DNA of 64,000 nucleotides from an uncultured Cellvibrionales bacterium (GTDB taxonomy: Bacteria; Pseudomonadota; Gammaproteobacteria; Pseudomonadales; Cellvibrionaceae), in assembly GCA_913050115.1 (NCBI GenBank), contig CAJWZU010000004.1:24724-88723 (forward strand). The letters run 5' to 3'. The translations under genes were made by a program, and so were the position numbers. This document shows positions 9,595-19,933 of this stretch, one piece after another. The notes under the pieces are model-generated. The model did no database searches. It was not told the DNA's origin and saw only the letters and a list, made by a program, of their open reading frames with translations. Position 1 is the first letter of the stretch, and every line of letters begins with the position of its first letter.

Positions 9595-10287
9595 TCAAGT
9601 CTGACCGGTTCCTACACTTAGCTGCAATTCTTGCAACCGCTCGGGCGTACCAATGTCGCGCCATTCACCGCTATACAATTCGGCCGTTAACGCCCGCTGA
9701 GCCAACGCCCAGTCGAAAACTTCTTTTAAAGCGAATACTTCACGCTTTTTAGGGTAAGTCGCTATTAACTCGGGCCGTATAACGCTGATGCCAGCAAAGG
9801 TAACACCCACAGTTGTGCCAACACAAAGCAGCAAGAAACCCTGCGCATCTATTTGAAAATCTCCGCGCACCTTAAATTCTGGATTTGGCACCATTAACAA
9901 GTGCCCCAATTGCTCGGATTTTAGTGACAACTGACACAAATCGCGCAAAGCAAATTCACACCAGACATCACTGTTAACCAATAAAAAAGGCTCAGTGCCC
10001 AGCAGCGCGAGTGCGCGATGAATGGCGCCAGCAGTTTCCAATGGTATGGATTCCTCTGAATAACTGATGACAACGCCATAGCGGCTGCCATCACCGAGAT
10101 GGGCACGAATTTTCCCGGCTAAGTAAGAAACGTTAATTACCACTTCGGTAATACCTGCCGCCGCCAAGCGCTCTATTTGATACTCAATCAGCGTTGCCCC
10201 CGCCACTGGCAACAATGGTTTGGGCAAGTTGTCGGTCAGTGGCCGCATACGTTTACCGAGGCCAGCGGCGAGGATCATCGCTTTCAT
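9595..10287 (-). CDS. murU: N-acetylmuramate-1-phosphate uridylyltransferase
   Basis: Transfers UMP to MurNAc-1-phosphate, giving UDP-MurNAc in the peptidoglycan recycling route that bypasses de novo synthesis. The 230-aa protein has the nucleotidyltransferase signature AAGLGKRMRPLT followed by KPLLPV, and the VNSDVW metal site. The start is the ATG at 10287, which overlaps the amgK stop as ATGA; the frame is open further upstream but that part is inside amgK. The AmgK partner supports MurU over generic sugar-1-phosphate transferases. Confidence 0.93.
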   Translation of the reverse strand: MKAMILAAGLGKRMRPLTDNLPKPLLPVAGATLIEYQIERLAAAGITEVVINVSYLAGKIRAHLGDGSRYGVVISYSEESIPLETAGAIHRALALLGTEPFLLVNSDVWCEFALRDLCQLSLKSEQLGHLLMVPNPEFKVRGDFQIDAQGFLLLCVGTTVGVTFAGISVIRPELIATYPKKREVFALKEVFDWALAQRALTAELYSGEWRDIGTPERLQELQLSVGTGQT

Positions 10288-11360
10288 ATTAACCCCTGAC
10301 CGGCAACACGATAATCTTGATACCAAGGTTGTGACTCTATGCGTGGCAATAATTTTGCTTTAAACCAAACCCCAAATTCACGCAACTCGGGGTTGGCGGC
10401 AGCATTCGCATCAAGCACTTCAAGCACATAGCGCATCACCAGTGGTAAATCTTGCAGGTAAGTATTCTTGCCATCGCGCAAGGTCAAACGAGCAAAGATT
10501 CCCAACACTTTAATATGACGCTGCAACCCCATTAAATCGAACCAGCACAAAAATTCGGTTTCAGAAACCGGCGACAAAATACCTACCTCAACGGCCATAT
10601 TGGCATAGGCCAGCGCCCAGCGTTTTACATCTTTCTGCGGCCAGCGAATATAACAGTCGCGCAGCAGTGAGACTAAATCGTAAGTAACAGGGCCAATTAA
10701 AGCGCCCTGAAAATCTACCACTCCCGGCGCCCCACCCTCGGTAACCAGTAAATTTCTCGAGTGGTAGTCACGATGTACCAGCACTTGCGGCTGCGCGCAG
10801 GCTGAGTCCTCTAAACATCCAAAGGCAGCCGTCAGCATGTTCTGCTCCACCTCGGACAGCGAGTAACCGAGCAGTTTTTGCACAAACCAGTCGCCAAATA
10901 TATTCAGTTCCAGTCGTAAAAAATCTCGATCATAGTTAGCCACCAGCGCTGGCGGTTGCTGACACTGCTGCAAGCGTAATAAGGTCATTAAGCTCTCGCC
11001 ATAAAGCAACTCAACCGAGTCTTTATTCAGTGCACGCTGCAGTAATTCATCACCAAAATCCTCCACCAGCAAGAAACCACGGTCTATATCGGCGGCAATA
11101 ATTTCGGGGGTATGCACACCGTTCTTGCGCAGATATTCACCCAGCGCAACAAACGCCTGGCTATCTTCTTTTTGCGGCGGCGCATCTACGGCTAACAGCC
11201 GAGGAGGCGCTTCCTTGAAATTGGCACCCAAACGAAAATAGCGCCGACAACCGGCGTCACCCGCCAACGGCAGCAATTTGAGCAGCCCAGAATAAGTCCA
11301 CTGATGGGCAATTAATTGCTCGCCAACCCAGTCGGTAAAGCCGTCTCTAGACTCTGACAT
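10284..11360 (-). CDS. amgK: N-acetylmuramate/N-acetylglucosamine kinase
   Basis: Phosphorylates anomeric MurNAc (and GlcNAc) for MurU. The 358-aa phosphotransferase-fold (APH-like) protein has the catalytic loop HRDYHSRNLL and the metal motif VDFQGALIGP. I start at the ATG at 11360 (MSESRDGFT), because the earlier one at 11381 adds a short unsupported tail. It is translationally coupled to murU and divergent from lptD, a pairing also known from Pseudomonas. Confidence 0.94.
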   Translation of the reverse strand: MSESRDGFTDWVGEQLIAHQWTYSGLLKLLPLAGDAGCRRYFRLGANFKEAPPRLLAVDAPPQKEDSQAFVALGEYLRKNGVHTPEIIAADIDRGFLLVEDFGDELLQRALNKDSVELLYGESLMTLLRLQQCQQPPALVANYDRDFLRLELNIFGDWFVQKLLGYSLSEVEQNMLTAAFGCLEDSACAQPQVLVHRDYHSRNLLVTEGGAPGVVDFQGALIGPVTYDLVSLLRDCYIRWPQKDVKRWALAYANMAVEVGILSPVSETEFLCWFDLMGLQRHIKVLGIFARLTLRDGKNTYLQDLPLVMRYVLEVLDANAAANPELREFGVWFKAKLLPRIESQPWYQDYRVAGQGLI

Positions 11361-11523
11361 ATTGCACACTCTTATTATCATTTTTTTTGATTTTAACCCA
11401 ATTGCTAAGCTGGTAAAGCTATTGCTATAAAAAAGAGGCTGACGTCGGCCAGTAATTCTGGCTAACTCGACCTCAGCCCAGTAGAATCGCTGCTTTTGTT
11501 TTAATGCTGTAGGCTAAGAACGG

Positions 11524-14364
11524 ATGCTCAACAACACCCACCATCTCAGACGCGCAATCAGCGTTCATATTCGCGCTCGCAACACAATCGCAGCCGTCAA
11601 TACCAGCCTGCTTATTTCGCTGGGAATAGCCAGCGGCAGCGCTTTAGCGCAGACCGATTCACAGGTTGACCGCCGTTTGGCCGAAAGGCCCATGCATTAC
11701 GGCTGGGAGTGCCAACCACTGGGTGAAGACTGGGACTGCCATGAAAAACTCTTACCCGGTGCCGTTGGCAACCGCCCTATTATCGCCGGCGCAGCCGCAG
11801 CCCAACCTCAACAACATCATTTAGACTGGATACCGGAAGAGTTCCTCAGCGAAGATCAGCGCCAGCAACTCGACACCAACTGCTGCGGTGCCTATATAGA
11901 ACCTACCCAGGATTACGAAGACGCCGAACTGGCGCCAGAAGATGCGCCCATGCGCGCCACGGCCGATAAGTCCGAATATTTAAACGAGACGGAAGCGGTG
12001 TTAGAAGGCGACGTTGCTATTACCCAAGGTTATCGTCAGTTGCATGCCGACAACATTAGCCTCAACCAAAGTACTGAACAAGCGAGTCTAGAGGGCAGCG
12101 TTACTATTCGCGAGCCCGGCCTGCTACTGACCGGTGAGCGCGGCGACATTGATATGGCGGCCAACAATAGTAATCTGGACAGCGCTGAATTTGTTCTGCA
12201 TCAAGCTCATATTCGCGGCAGCGCTGAAAAAATTGAAAAGCTCGGCGACAATATTGTTCTGCTTACTGACGGCGGCATTACTAGCTGCGAACCCGCAAGC
12301 AATACTTGGTTTTTGAAAGCCTCTGAGATTGAGCTAGACCAAGAAGCTGCTGAGGGTACCGCCAAGCACGTGCGCCTTAAGATAAAAGACATACCAGTGT
12401 TTTACTTTCCGTACATGACCTTTCCAATTGGCGATGCGCGCAAAAGCGGTTTTCTCTATCCGGCTCTAGCCATTAGCGACAAAAATGGCTTCGAAGTCGC
12501 CGCACCTTACTACTTCAACTTAGCACCTAATTATGATGCCACATTAACACCACGTTACCTGAGCGAACGTGGTGTGGTGACCGAACTAGAAGCACGTCAC
12601 CTATCAAAGCATTTTGCCACCACGGTTTCTGGCTCTTATCTCAGCAATGATAACGGTGGCGCCATTAGTGATGGCGACCAACAGCTAATTGACGAGGGTT
12701 TGATAACCGAAGCCCAAGCCACCCCCTATGAAGATCAAGATCGCTGGCTAATTGACGTCGATCAACGCGGTGGTATGGGTGAGCGCTGGCGCACCGACAT
12801 TGATTACACCGAAGTTAGCGACAAAGACTTCTTCCGCGATTTAGATACCCAGAGCATTGAGGTTAATAGCCAAACACACCTGCTACAGCGCGGTATGGCG
12901 GGTTATAGTTTCAATAACTGGACTACCCGTATTCGCGCGGAACAATACCAAACTGTCTCAACGGCAGCTGAGCAATATCGTCTGCTACCGGCAATCGATT
13001 TAGATGGTCGCTATCGCTTTGGCGATATTGAAGTGAGCTTACTGAACGAATTTTCCAGCTTCGATCACAAAGACAAAGATGAAAATATCAATCGCATCAC
13101 CGGTGATCGAGCTCGTGCAGATTATAAAATCGCCTGGGATAAACGCTGGGTATGGGGCCACTTCAAACCCGCCGTCGGCGGCAGCGCCCTACATTATCAG
13201 TTAGATGACAACAATCTAAAAGCAGGGGCCAATGATGCCCCGTCTGCGGCCGCCGGCATGGCCAGCTTAGACATGGGCTTGAACTTCGAACGCGACGGTA
13301 ACCTTTTTGGCAGCAGCTATTTACAGACCTTTGAGCCGCGAGTGTTCTCCCTATATCGTGATTATGATGAAGATCAAACTGAGTTTTACAATCTGACTAA
13401 GAACAATTCCGACATAGATTTCGATACCTCAGCCCCCAGCTTCAGCTACGGCCAATTGTTTCGCGACAGCCGCTTTGTCGGTGGCGACCGCATCGACGAT
13501 GCCAACCAGACCTCGGTCGGCCTAACTACTCGCTTTATCAGCGCCGATAGCGGTGCCGAGCGCCTGCGTTTGAGCATTGGTCAGATCTATTATCATCAAA
13601 ACCGTCGAGCAAATCGTTCCTATTATGACAATTTTGATAACATTAGTGAATGTATTGAAAATACGAGCGCAAACAAGGAGATTGATTGTTTTAATAGTCG
13701 CACAGGTAACTCTGAAGTTGCGATCCAAATAGCAGGTAAGCTAACCGACAATTGGCGCCTCAGTTCAGATGTTTTATTTGATCCTTACACTGATGACCTT
13801 TTAAATAGTGAATACGTTAAAAGTCGCTGCGAAAATAATTTAGGTGGTTGCTATGATGACAACACCAGCGAAATAAGCCGTGCCAGCATTGCCCTGCGCT
13901 ATCTCGATGACGACTATCGCATATTTAATCTCGCCTATCGTTTTACCCGTAATGCTATGGTATTGGACAGCAGCGACAGCAATAGCGATGGTGATGCTAC
14001 CGATCTGATCGATGGCAATATCGAGCAACTCGACGCCTCGTTGATACTTCCCATTATCGGCAACTGGAACCTAATCGGTCGCAGCTTGTACGATATAAAC
14101 TACGACCGGGAACTTGAGACCTTTGCTGGGTTCGAATATGACAGCTGCTGTTATAGATTCCGTCTGGTGGGTCGCAAGTGGCTCGACAACACTCTGCACA
14201 CTCAGGTGCCTGATCAAGATCTTGAATACGATCAAGGTATTTTCTTTGAGATCCAGTTCAAGGGCTTGGGTAGCACCAGTAAAGAAGTAAGTAATATTCT
14301 CACTGACGGCATTCTCAATTACGACCGCCGAGAACAAGCCTTAAACGGCACCAACAATTTCTAA
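11524..14364 (+). CDS. lptD: LPS-assembly outer-membrane protein LptD
   Basis: Beta-barrel half of the LptDE translocon that inserts lipopolysaccharide into the outer leaflet. It is 946 aa with a signal peptide ending near SALAQ (about residue 43). An N-terminal OstA/LptA-like jellyroll (about 140-270) follows, then a long C-terminal barrel with the conserved CCYRFRLVGRKW element near the end. Cysteine pairs are present in both halves (CC near 119-120 and CC in the barrel), matching LptD disulfide bonding. It is followed 13 bp later by surA, whose chaperone product assists LptD folding. Confidence 0.97.
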   Translation: MLNNTHHLRRAISVHIRARNTIAAVNTSLLISLGIASGSALAQTDSQVDRRLAERPMHYGWECQPLGEDWDCHEKLLPGAVGNRPIIAGAAAAQPQQHHLDWIPEEFLSEDQRQQLDTNCCGAYIEPTQDYEDAELAPEDAPMRATADKSEYLNETEAVLEGDVAITQGYRQLHADNISLNQSTEQASLEGSVTIREPGLLLTGERGDIDMAANNSNLDSAEFVLHQAHIRGSAEKIEKLGDNIVLLTDGGITSCEPASNTWFLKASEIELDQEAAEGTAKHVRLKIKDIPVFYFPYMTFPIGDARKSGFLYPALAISDKNGFEVAAPYYFNLAPNYDATLTPRYLSERGVVTELEARHLSKHFATTVSGSYLSNDNGGAISDGDQQLIDEGLITEAQATPYEDQDRWLIDVDQRGGMGERWRTDIDYTEVSDKDFFRDLDTQSIEVNSQTHLLQRGMAGYSFNNWTTRIRAEQYQTVSTAAEQYRLLPAIDLDGRYRFGDIEVSLLNEFSSFDHKDKDENINRITGDRARADYKIAWDKRWVWGHFKPAVGGSALHYQLDDNNLKAGANDAPSAAAGMASLDMGLNFERDGNLFGSSYLQTFEPRVFSLYRDYDEDQTEFYNLTKNNSDIDFDTSAPSFSYGQLFRDSRFVGGDRIDDANQTSVGLTTRFISADSGAERLRLSIGQIYYHQNRRANRSYYDNFDNISECIENTSANKEIDCFNSRTGNSEVAIQIAGKLTDNWRLSSDVLFDPYTDDLLNSEYVKSRCENNLGGCYDDNTSEISRASIALRYLDDDYRIFNLAYRFTRNAMVLDSSDSNSDGDATDLIDGNIEQLDASLILPIIGNWNLIGRSLYDINYDRELETFAGFEYDSCCYRFRLVGRKWLDNTLHTQVPDQDLEYDQGIFFEIQFKGLGSTSKEVSNILTDGILNYDRREQALNGTNNF

Positions 14365-14377
14365 GTAGATTGCGAAC

Positions 14378-15664
14378 ATGATAAATAAAAAGATTACCCG
14401 CTTTGTCGGTGTACTAGCACTTTTGAGCGGCAGCGCTCTCTTTACACTCTCAAGCCAAGCCGCCACTGTGCCGCTGGACCGCATTGTTGCCGTGGTAGAC
14501 AACGATGTGGTTCTAGAAAGCGAACTGATGTCCACCGCTCGGGATATTGTTAGGCAGTTACGCGCCAACGAAACACCATTGCCACCACAGGAAGTGCTGC
14601 AAAGCCAAATATTGGAAAAGCTCATTCTCGATCGCCTGCAACTGTCGCGAGCCGAGCGTATCGGTGTGCAACCTAGCGATCAACAAGTGAACGCCACCAT
14701 CGCGCAAGTCCAAAAAAGGCAGGGATTAAACGATTTACAGTTCCAGCAAAAGATGCAACAAGATGGCATGACACTGACAGATTTACAGCACAAAGTGCGC
14801 CAAGAACTGACCATCAAACAGGTTCAGCAAGGCAATGTCAGCCGCCGTATCCGCATCACCAAACAAGAGGTTATCAACTTCCTCGACTCCACCGAAGGCA
14901 AGTTTTGGAACTCTCCCGACTACCACCTCGGTCACATATTAATCCCCATGAGCGAGGGTGAAGAAGTCGCCAAAAATAAGGTCAAAAGTTTACAGACTCA
15001 GTTAAAAAATGGCGCTGATTTTCGCAAATTAGCAATTTCCAACTCCTCGGGGCAATTCGCGTTGCAAGGTGGTGACCTAGGTTGGCGTAAAAATTCTCAG
15101 TTACCAGGATTATTTGCCGAGCAAGCTGCCACCTTAAGTAAGGGCGCTGTTAGCGAGCCTTTTAAAAGCGGTGCCGGTTTTCACCTGCTGAAACTCTACG
15201 ATCAGCGCGGCGGCGGCGAGCAGCTGGTTGAACAAACCCACGTTAGCCATATTTTATTAGAGACATCGGCGATAATGACCGACGAACAGGCCGTGAGCAA
15301 ACTGAACAAAATGCGCCAAAAAATACTCTCTGGAACAGACTTTGCGTCTGAAGCCAAAGAGAATTCTGACGATATAGGTACTATGCTCAAAGGCGGTGAT
15401 ATGGGCTGGAGCAACCCCGGCATGTTTGTACCTGTATTTGAAAAAGTAATGGCCGACACCGCTATTGGCGATATCAGCGAACCCTTTAACACCCAGTTTG
15501 GTTGGCATATACTAAAAGTGGTCGATCGCCGCCAAGAAGATATGAGCGAAGACATGATTCGTAATCAGGCTCGCAACCTTTTGCAAAGCCGCCGCTATCA
15601 AGAAGAACTACAAAGTTGGTTGCAAGAAATTCGTGCCAGCGCCTATGTCGAAGTAAAGCTATAA
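14378..15664 (+). CDS. surA: Periplasmic chaperone and prolyl isomerase SurA
   Basis: Escorts outer-membrane proteins through the periplasm. The 428-aa protein has a signal peptide (cleavage near SSQAA, residue 29), an N-terminal SurA chaperone domain (30-175), and two parvulin domains (about 180-275 and 290-390), each with the HILI/HILL and GGDLGW/GGDMGW signatures. The gene is second in lptD-surA-pdxA-rsmA-apaH. Confidence 0.97.
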   Translation: MINKKITRFVGVLALLSGSALFTLSSQAATVPLDRIVAVVDNDVVLESELMSTARDIVRQLRANETPLPPQEVLQSQILEKLILDRLQLSRAERIGVQPSDQQVNATIAQVQKRQGLNDLQFQQKMQQDGMTLTDLQHKVRQELTIKQVQQGNVSRRIRITKQEVINFLDSTEGKFWNSPDYHLGHILIPMSEGEEVAKNKVKSLQTQLKNGADFRKLAISNSSGQFALQGGDLGWRKNSQLPGLFAEQAATLSKGAVSEPFKSGAGFHLLKLYDQRGGGEQLVEQTHVSHILLETSAIMTDEQAVSKLNKMRQKILSGTDFASEAKENSDDIGTMLKGGDMGWSNPGMFVPVFEKVMADTAIGDISEPFNTQFGWHILKVVDRRQEDMSEDMIRNQARNLLQSRRYQEELQSWLQEIRASAYVEVKL

Positions 15665-15717
15665 ATTATGCAATTATAGGGCGATAGAGTATTCACCATA
15701 AATACTCTATCTATTTA

Positions 15718-15737
15718 CCACACCCATGTGGCTCGGC
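15718..15737. repeat. Short repeat CCACA..TGTGG-CTCGGC, copy 1
   Basis: Hairpin CCACA-CCCA-TGTGG followed by CTCGGC in the surA-pdxA gap. A near-identical copy is at 31962-31981. Origin and role are unknown. Confidence 0.35.
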
Positions 15738-15772
15738 GTTGTTCATCCTAGCCACCGATAGAAATCGTCGCC

Positions 15773-16813
15773 ATGATAAATACCCCGCTTCGTATTGCCT
15801 TCACCCCTGGCGAACCCGCCGGTATCGGGCCAGACCTCGCTATTCAATTAGCTCAAATTACACATACACACGAAATTGTCGTTTTTGCCGACCCAGATCT
15901 GCTGCGCCTGCGCGCAGCTGATCTGCAATTGCCGCTAACCCTGCGTCAAGTGAATTGGCAGGGCCCGATACAAGCGAGCTCTGCCGGCGAGTTGAGTTAC
16001 AGCCCTGTACCACTTAAAACGCCCTCTATTGCTGGCCAAATTAATAGCGATAACGGCGGCTATGTCCTCGATACGCTCGACGCCGCTTTAAAAGCTTGCT
16101 GTGACACGCGCTGCGCAGCGCTGGTGACAGGCCCTGTGCAAAAAAGCGCCATCAATGACTTTATTCAGGCCGGCGCAGCTTCACAGAAAAATAATATGCC
16201 CCTATTTAGTGGCCATACCGAATATTTAGCCGAGCATACTGGTACTGAAAAAGTAGTAATGATGCTCGCTACCGAAGGCCTTCGCGTATCGCTGGCGACC
16301 ACACATTTGCCATTAAAAGATGTCGCTGCCGCCATCAACGAGCCGGAGCTCAGCCAAGTTATTCGCATTCTGGATAAAAGCCTGCGGCAACAATTTGGTA
16401 TAGCAACGCCACGTATCTTAGTGTGCGGCCTCAACCCTCATGCGGGTGAAGGCGGACATATGGGCCGTGAAGAAATTGACATTATTGAACCGGCGCTGGT
16501 CAAACTGCGCCTTGAGGGCATCACTCTAATTGGCCCGCTACCCGCCGACACGCTATTCACCCCCAAATACCTCGATAACGCCGATGCGGTATTGGCGATG
16601 TACCATGATCAGGGCCTGCCCGTGTTAAAATACAAAGGCTTTGGCGGTGCAGTGAATATTACCTTGGGATTACCAATAATAAGAACCTCGGTCGATCACG
16701 GCACAGCACTGGACTTAGCGGGCACCGGCACTGCCAATTTGGGCAGTCTTAATACTGCACTTCACTACGCCATCTCAATGGCTCTTTCACCCATAGCCCT
16801 TTCATCTAAGTAA
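15773..16813 (+). CDS. pdxA: 4-hydroxythreonine-4-phosphate dehydrogenase
   Basis: Oxidises 4-phosphohydroxy-L-threonine in the DXP-dependent route to pyridoxal phosphate. The 346-aa protein has the N-terminal [13 protein letters not shown] motif, the metal-binding [11 protein letters not shown] and [11 protein letters not shown] histidines, and [13 protein letters not shown] near the end. It is slightly longer than the common 330 aa. It lies 7 bp before rsmA in a typical gammaproteobacterial order. Confidence 0.97.
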   Translation: MINTPLRIAFTPGEPAGIGPDLAIQLAQITHTHEIVVFADPDLLRLRAADLQLPLTLRQVNWQGPIQASSAGELSYSPVPLKTPSIAGQINSDNGGYVLDTLDAALKACCDTRCAALVTGPVQKSAINDFIQAGAASQKNNMPLFSGHTEYLAEHTGTEKVVMMLATEGLRVSLATTHLPLKDVAAAINEPELSQVIRILDKSLRQQFGIATPRILVCGLNPHAGEGGHMGREEIDIIEPALVKLRLEGITLIGPLPADTLFTPKYLDNADAVLAMYHDQGLPVLKYKGFGGAVNITLGLPIIRTSVDHGTALDLAGTGTANLGSLNTALHYAISMALSPIALSSK

Positions 16814-16820
16814 GCAATTT

Positions 16821-17684
16821 ATGAACAACCGACGCAGTAACGGCAGAAATCAGGGTTCCTCTCAAGCCCACACTCAAAAAGGCGAACTCAGCCACAAGGC
16901 GCGCAAACGCTTCGGCCAGAATTTTTTACACGATGCGGGTATTATTGAAAGTATTGTACGCTCTATTCGCCCACAGGCTGACGACTGTTTAGTAGAAATT
17001 GGGCCGGGTAAAGGTGCTATTACCGAAGGCTTAATTGACGACTGCCACAGCCTGCATGTGGTGGAACTGGATCGCGATTTAATTCCCTGGTTGGTGATTA
17101 AATTTGAGCGCCATCCACAGTTTAACATTCATCAGGCCGATGCTCTTAAATTCGACTTTGAGAGCATTATGGAAGACGACAAGCCGCTGCGTATTGTCGG
17201 TAACTTGCCTTACAATATATCCACACCACTGATCTTCCATCTACTCAGCTACCACGAGCGGGTGCAAGACATGCACTTTATGCTGCAAAAAGAAGTGGTT
17301 AAACGCATGGCGGCACAGGCAAGCGAAAAAGCTTATGGTCGCCTAGGCATCATGGTGCAGTACTTTTGTAAGGTAGAACATTTGTTTGACGTGCCGCCCG
17401 AATGCTTTGACCCCGCACCTAAAGTCGACTCGGCCATTGTTCGACTAATACCATATGACAAGTTGCCCTACCCCGCAGACGACTACAAAATATTTGATCG
17501 TTTAGTGAACACCGCTTTCCAACAGCGCCGCAAGACCCTGCGCAATACGCTCAAGCAGTTATTAACTGTAGAGCAAATAGAACAGCTGACCATAGACACT
17601 AGTGTGCGCCCCGAAAATTTGAGCATGCAGGAGTTTGTTGAACTCAGCAATACCATCGGCCCAATGCTCGATCACGCAGAGTAA
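16821..17684 (+). CDS. rsmA: 16S rRNA (A1518/A1519) dimethyltransferase
   Basis: Adds four methyl groups to two adenines in helix 45 of 16S rRNA (KsgA). The 287-aa protein has a basic, disordered N-terminus of about 27 residues, then KRFGQNFLHD, the SAM site VEIGPGKGAIT and the catalytic NLPYNIST. It ends 2 bp before apaH. The gene apaG, which often sits between rsmA and apaH, is absent. Confidence 0.97.
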   Translation: MNNRRSNGRNQGSSQAHTQKGELSHKARKRFGQNFLHDAGIIESIVRSIRPQADDCLVEIGPGKGAITEGLIDDCHSLHVVELDRDLIPWLVIKFERHPQFNIHQADALKFDFESIMEDDKPLRIVGNLPYNISTPLIFHLLSYHERVQDMHFMLQKEVVKRMAAQASEKAYGRLGIMVQYFCKVEHLFDVPPECFDPAPKVDSAIVRLIPYDKLPYPADDYKIFDRLVNTAFQQRRKTLRNTLKQLLTVEQIEQLTIDTSVRPENLSMQEFVELSNTIGPMLDHAE

Positions 17685-17686
17685 AT

Positions 17687-18505
17687 ATGGCCACCTATGC
17701 CATTGGCGATATTCAGGGCTGTTACCAACCCTTGGTATCGCTACTGCAACTAATTAACTTTGATCCTACTGAGGATCAACTCTGGCTTGCTGGCGACTTA
17801 ATTAACCGCGGCCCAGAAACCCTGCAAACTCTACGCTTTATCACCCAGCTCGACCGCCAACATAACTGTATTAATGCCGTGCTCGGCAACCATGACCTGC
17901 ATTTTTTAGCCGTAGCGCATGGTCATAAAAACCCCAGTCGCCTCGACACTCTTGACGAGCTACTCAATGCCCCCGACCGTGCTGAATTAATGACATGGTT
18001 GCGCCAGTGCCCACTGATTCACAACGACAGTGACCTCGGCTACACCATGGTGCATGCGGGTATTGCCCCGCAGTGGTCAATATCAGAGAGCCTTGCGCGA
18101 GCCCGCGAGGTTGAAGAAGTATTACAATCAGAGGCATTGGATGACTTTCTCGCCAATATGTATGGCAATAAACCCACTATTTGGCGCGAAGATTTAGACA
18201 GCTTTGATCGCTGGCGCTGCATTACCAATTATTTCACCCGCATGCGTTTTTGTGATGCCGATGGCCGCCTAGATTTAACCTGCAAGACCGGTATTGACGA
18301 GACACCTGAGGGACTAGCCCCCTGGTTTTTACAACCGAACCGTGTCGCGAGTAAGAACAAAATACTATTTGGTCACTGGGCGGCATTGGAAGGTCATACC
18401 GGTACTGCAGAGAATGTTTTTGCACTGGATACCGGCTGCGTTTGGGGCGGTAAACTCAGCGCCTTAAGACTAGAGGATGAGAGGTTATTTCAGGTCGATG
18501 GTTGA
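17687..18505 (+). CDS. apaH: Bis(5'-nucleosyl)-tetraphosphatase, symmetrical
   Basis: Splits Ap4A to two ADP and removes Np4 caps from RNA. The 272-aa metallophosphoesterase has all motifs: GDIQGCYQPL, GDLINRGPETL, LGNHDLHFL, VHAGIAP and FGHWAAL. It is the last gene of the lptD operon and is followed by a strong terminator. Confidence 0.97.
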   Translation: MATYAIGDIQGCYQPLVSLLQLINFDPTEDQLWLAGDLINRGPETLQTLRFITQLDRQHNCINAVLGNHDLHFLAVAHGHKNPSRLDTLDELLNAPDRAELMTWLRQCPLIHNDSDLGYTMVHAGIAPQWSISESLARAREVEEVLQSEALDDFLANMYGNKPTIWREDLDSFDRWRCITNYFTRMRFCDADGRLDLTCKTGIDETPEGLAPWFLQPNRVASKNKILFGHWAALEGHTGTAENVFALDTGCVWGGKLSALRLEDERLFQVDG

Positions 18506-18510
18506 TATAA

Positions 18511-18555
18511 ACGTCCAAAAAAACCACAGTGGTAAAGCTTTGGTTTTTTGGATGT
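18511..18555 (+). terminator. Terminator after apaH
   Basis: Long stem of TCCAAAAAAACC paired with GGTTTTTTGGA around a loop holding a smaller CCAC/GTGG hairpin, ending with a T-rich arm. It closes the lptD-surA-pdxA-rsmA-apaH operon. Its symmetry would also allow minus-strand use, just past the galE stop. Confidence 0.8.
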
Positions 18556-18622
18556 TGTCTCTTTAGCACTGCACAATCAAGACACTCGCGTATCTCTAAG
18601 ACGTTTAGCCTAGTGTTGCAAG

Positions 18623-19669
18623 TTACTCATAACCCTTCGGGTTATTGCTTTGCCAGCGCCAGGAATCAGCCACCATCCGCTCCAATCCCAATTCCGCCGT
18701 CCAGCCCAATTCATCGCGAGCCATAACAGGGTCGGCATAGCACTGGGCAATGTCGCCAGCGCGGCGCGGCATCACTTTATAGGGCACGCATACACCTGCG
18801 GCTTGCTCAAACGCTTTTACCATCTGCAGTACGGAATAACCCGAGCCGGTACCTAAGTTATAGGTCAAACAACAAGGCTGCTCGGTCATTAATTTATCCA
18901 ACGCCTTAACATGGCCGATGGCCAGATCGACCACATGGATGTAATCGCGCACACCAGTACCGTCGATCGTGTCGTAATCATCACCAAAAACACCCAACTG
19001 TTTGAGCTTTCCTACCGCTACTTGTGACACATAAGGCATTAAGTTATTGGGTGTTCCACTGGGGTCTTCGCCGATAAGACCGCTAATATGAGCGCCAACT
19101 GGATTAAAGTAGCGCAACAGGCACACCTTCCAGCCACTGTTAGGCACCTTGCAAACGTCGCGCAGTATATCCTCTACCATTAACTTACTAGCGCCATAGG
19201 GGTTGGTGGTCGAGGTTGGGAAATCTTCGCTAATTGGCACACTTGCAGGGTCGCCATACACTGTGGCAGAGGAACTAAAAATCAGCCGCTCAACGCCACA
19301 CTCCTGCATCACTTGGGCCAGCACCAGAGTCGCCGCAACATTATTTTGATAATAGCGCAGGGGTTGCGTCACCGATTCACCGACCGCCTTTAAACCGGCA
19401 AAATGTAGCACCCCTACAAAGTCGTAGCGCGAGAACACCTCGCGTAAAGCCTCGGCATTGCCAACATCCAGCGAGTAAAAAGGAATTTTTACTCCACTAA
19501 TTGCGGCAACACGATCAAGAGAAATTTCGCGACTATTACAGAGGTTATCGACCACAACGGGCTGATAACCCGCCGCCAATAGTTCTATGCAAGTATGCGT
19601 GCCAATGTAGCCGGCGCCACCGGTCACCAATACAAATTTTTGAGCATTAGTATTTACCACGCCTTTCAC
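18623..19669 (-). CDS. galE: UDP-glucose 4-epimerase
   Basis: Interconverts UDP-glucose and UDP-galactose with bound NAD, supplying surface polysaccharide precursors. The 348-aa short-chain dehydrogenase has TGGAGYIGTHT at the N-terminus, SSSATVYG, the catalytic YGASK pair, and NLGTGSGYSVL. It stands alone on the minus strand, so no galactose operon is seen. The N-terminal eleven residues before the Rossmann strand are a little longer than usual, and a later start is possible. Confidence 0.95.
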   Translation of the reverse strand: MKGVVNTNAQKFVLVTGGAGYIGTHTCIELLAAGYQPVVVDNLCNSREISLDRVAAISGVKIPFYSLDVGNAEALREVFSRYDFVGVLHFAGLKAVGESVTQPLRYYQNNVAATLVLAQVMQECGVERLIFSSSATVYGDPASVPISEDFPTSTTNPYGASKLMVEDILRDVCKVPNSGWKVCLLRYFNPVGAHISGLIGEDPSGTPNNLMPYVSQVAVGKLKQLGVFGDDYDTIDGTGVRDYIHVVDLAIGHVKALDKLMTEQPCCLTYNLGTGSGYSVLQMVKAFEQAAGVCVPYKVMPRRAGDIAQCYADPVMARDELGWTAELGLERMVADSWRWQSNNPKGYE

Positions 19670-19933
19670 TCCTGAATTAGATATATTATTTTATTATGGC
19701 ATAAATAAATCTTAAAAATTATACGGGTTGTTTTTTTGTCATGGATAAAGAGCCTATAGCATAGAGAGTAAAATCGAAGTCATTAACGCTAAAGTAAATA
19801 AGGAATTCGGATGCATAAAAAAGTGCTATATGAGCACTAATCGAATGCATAATCCAAGCCAGATGGGCCCAACCTATGAAAAGAGACAAAGAGCTTGCGC
19901 GGCCCAGTGAACAATAGCTGGCACAGTAAATTT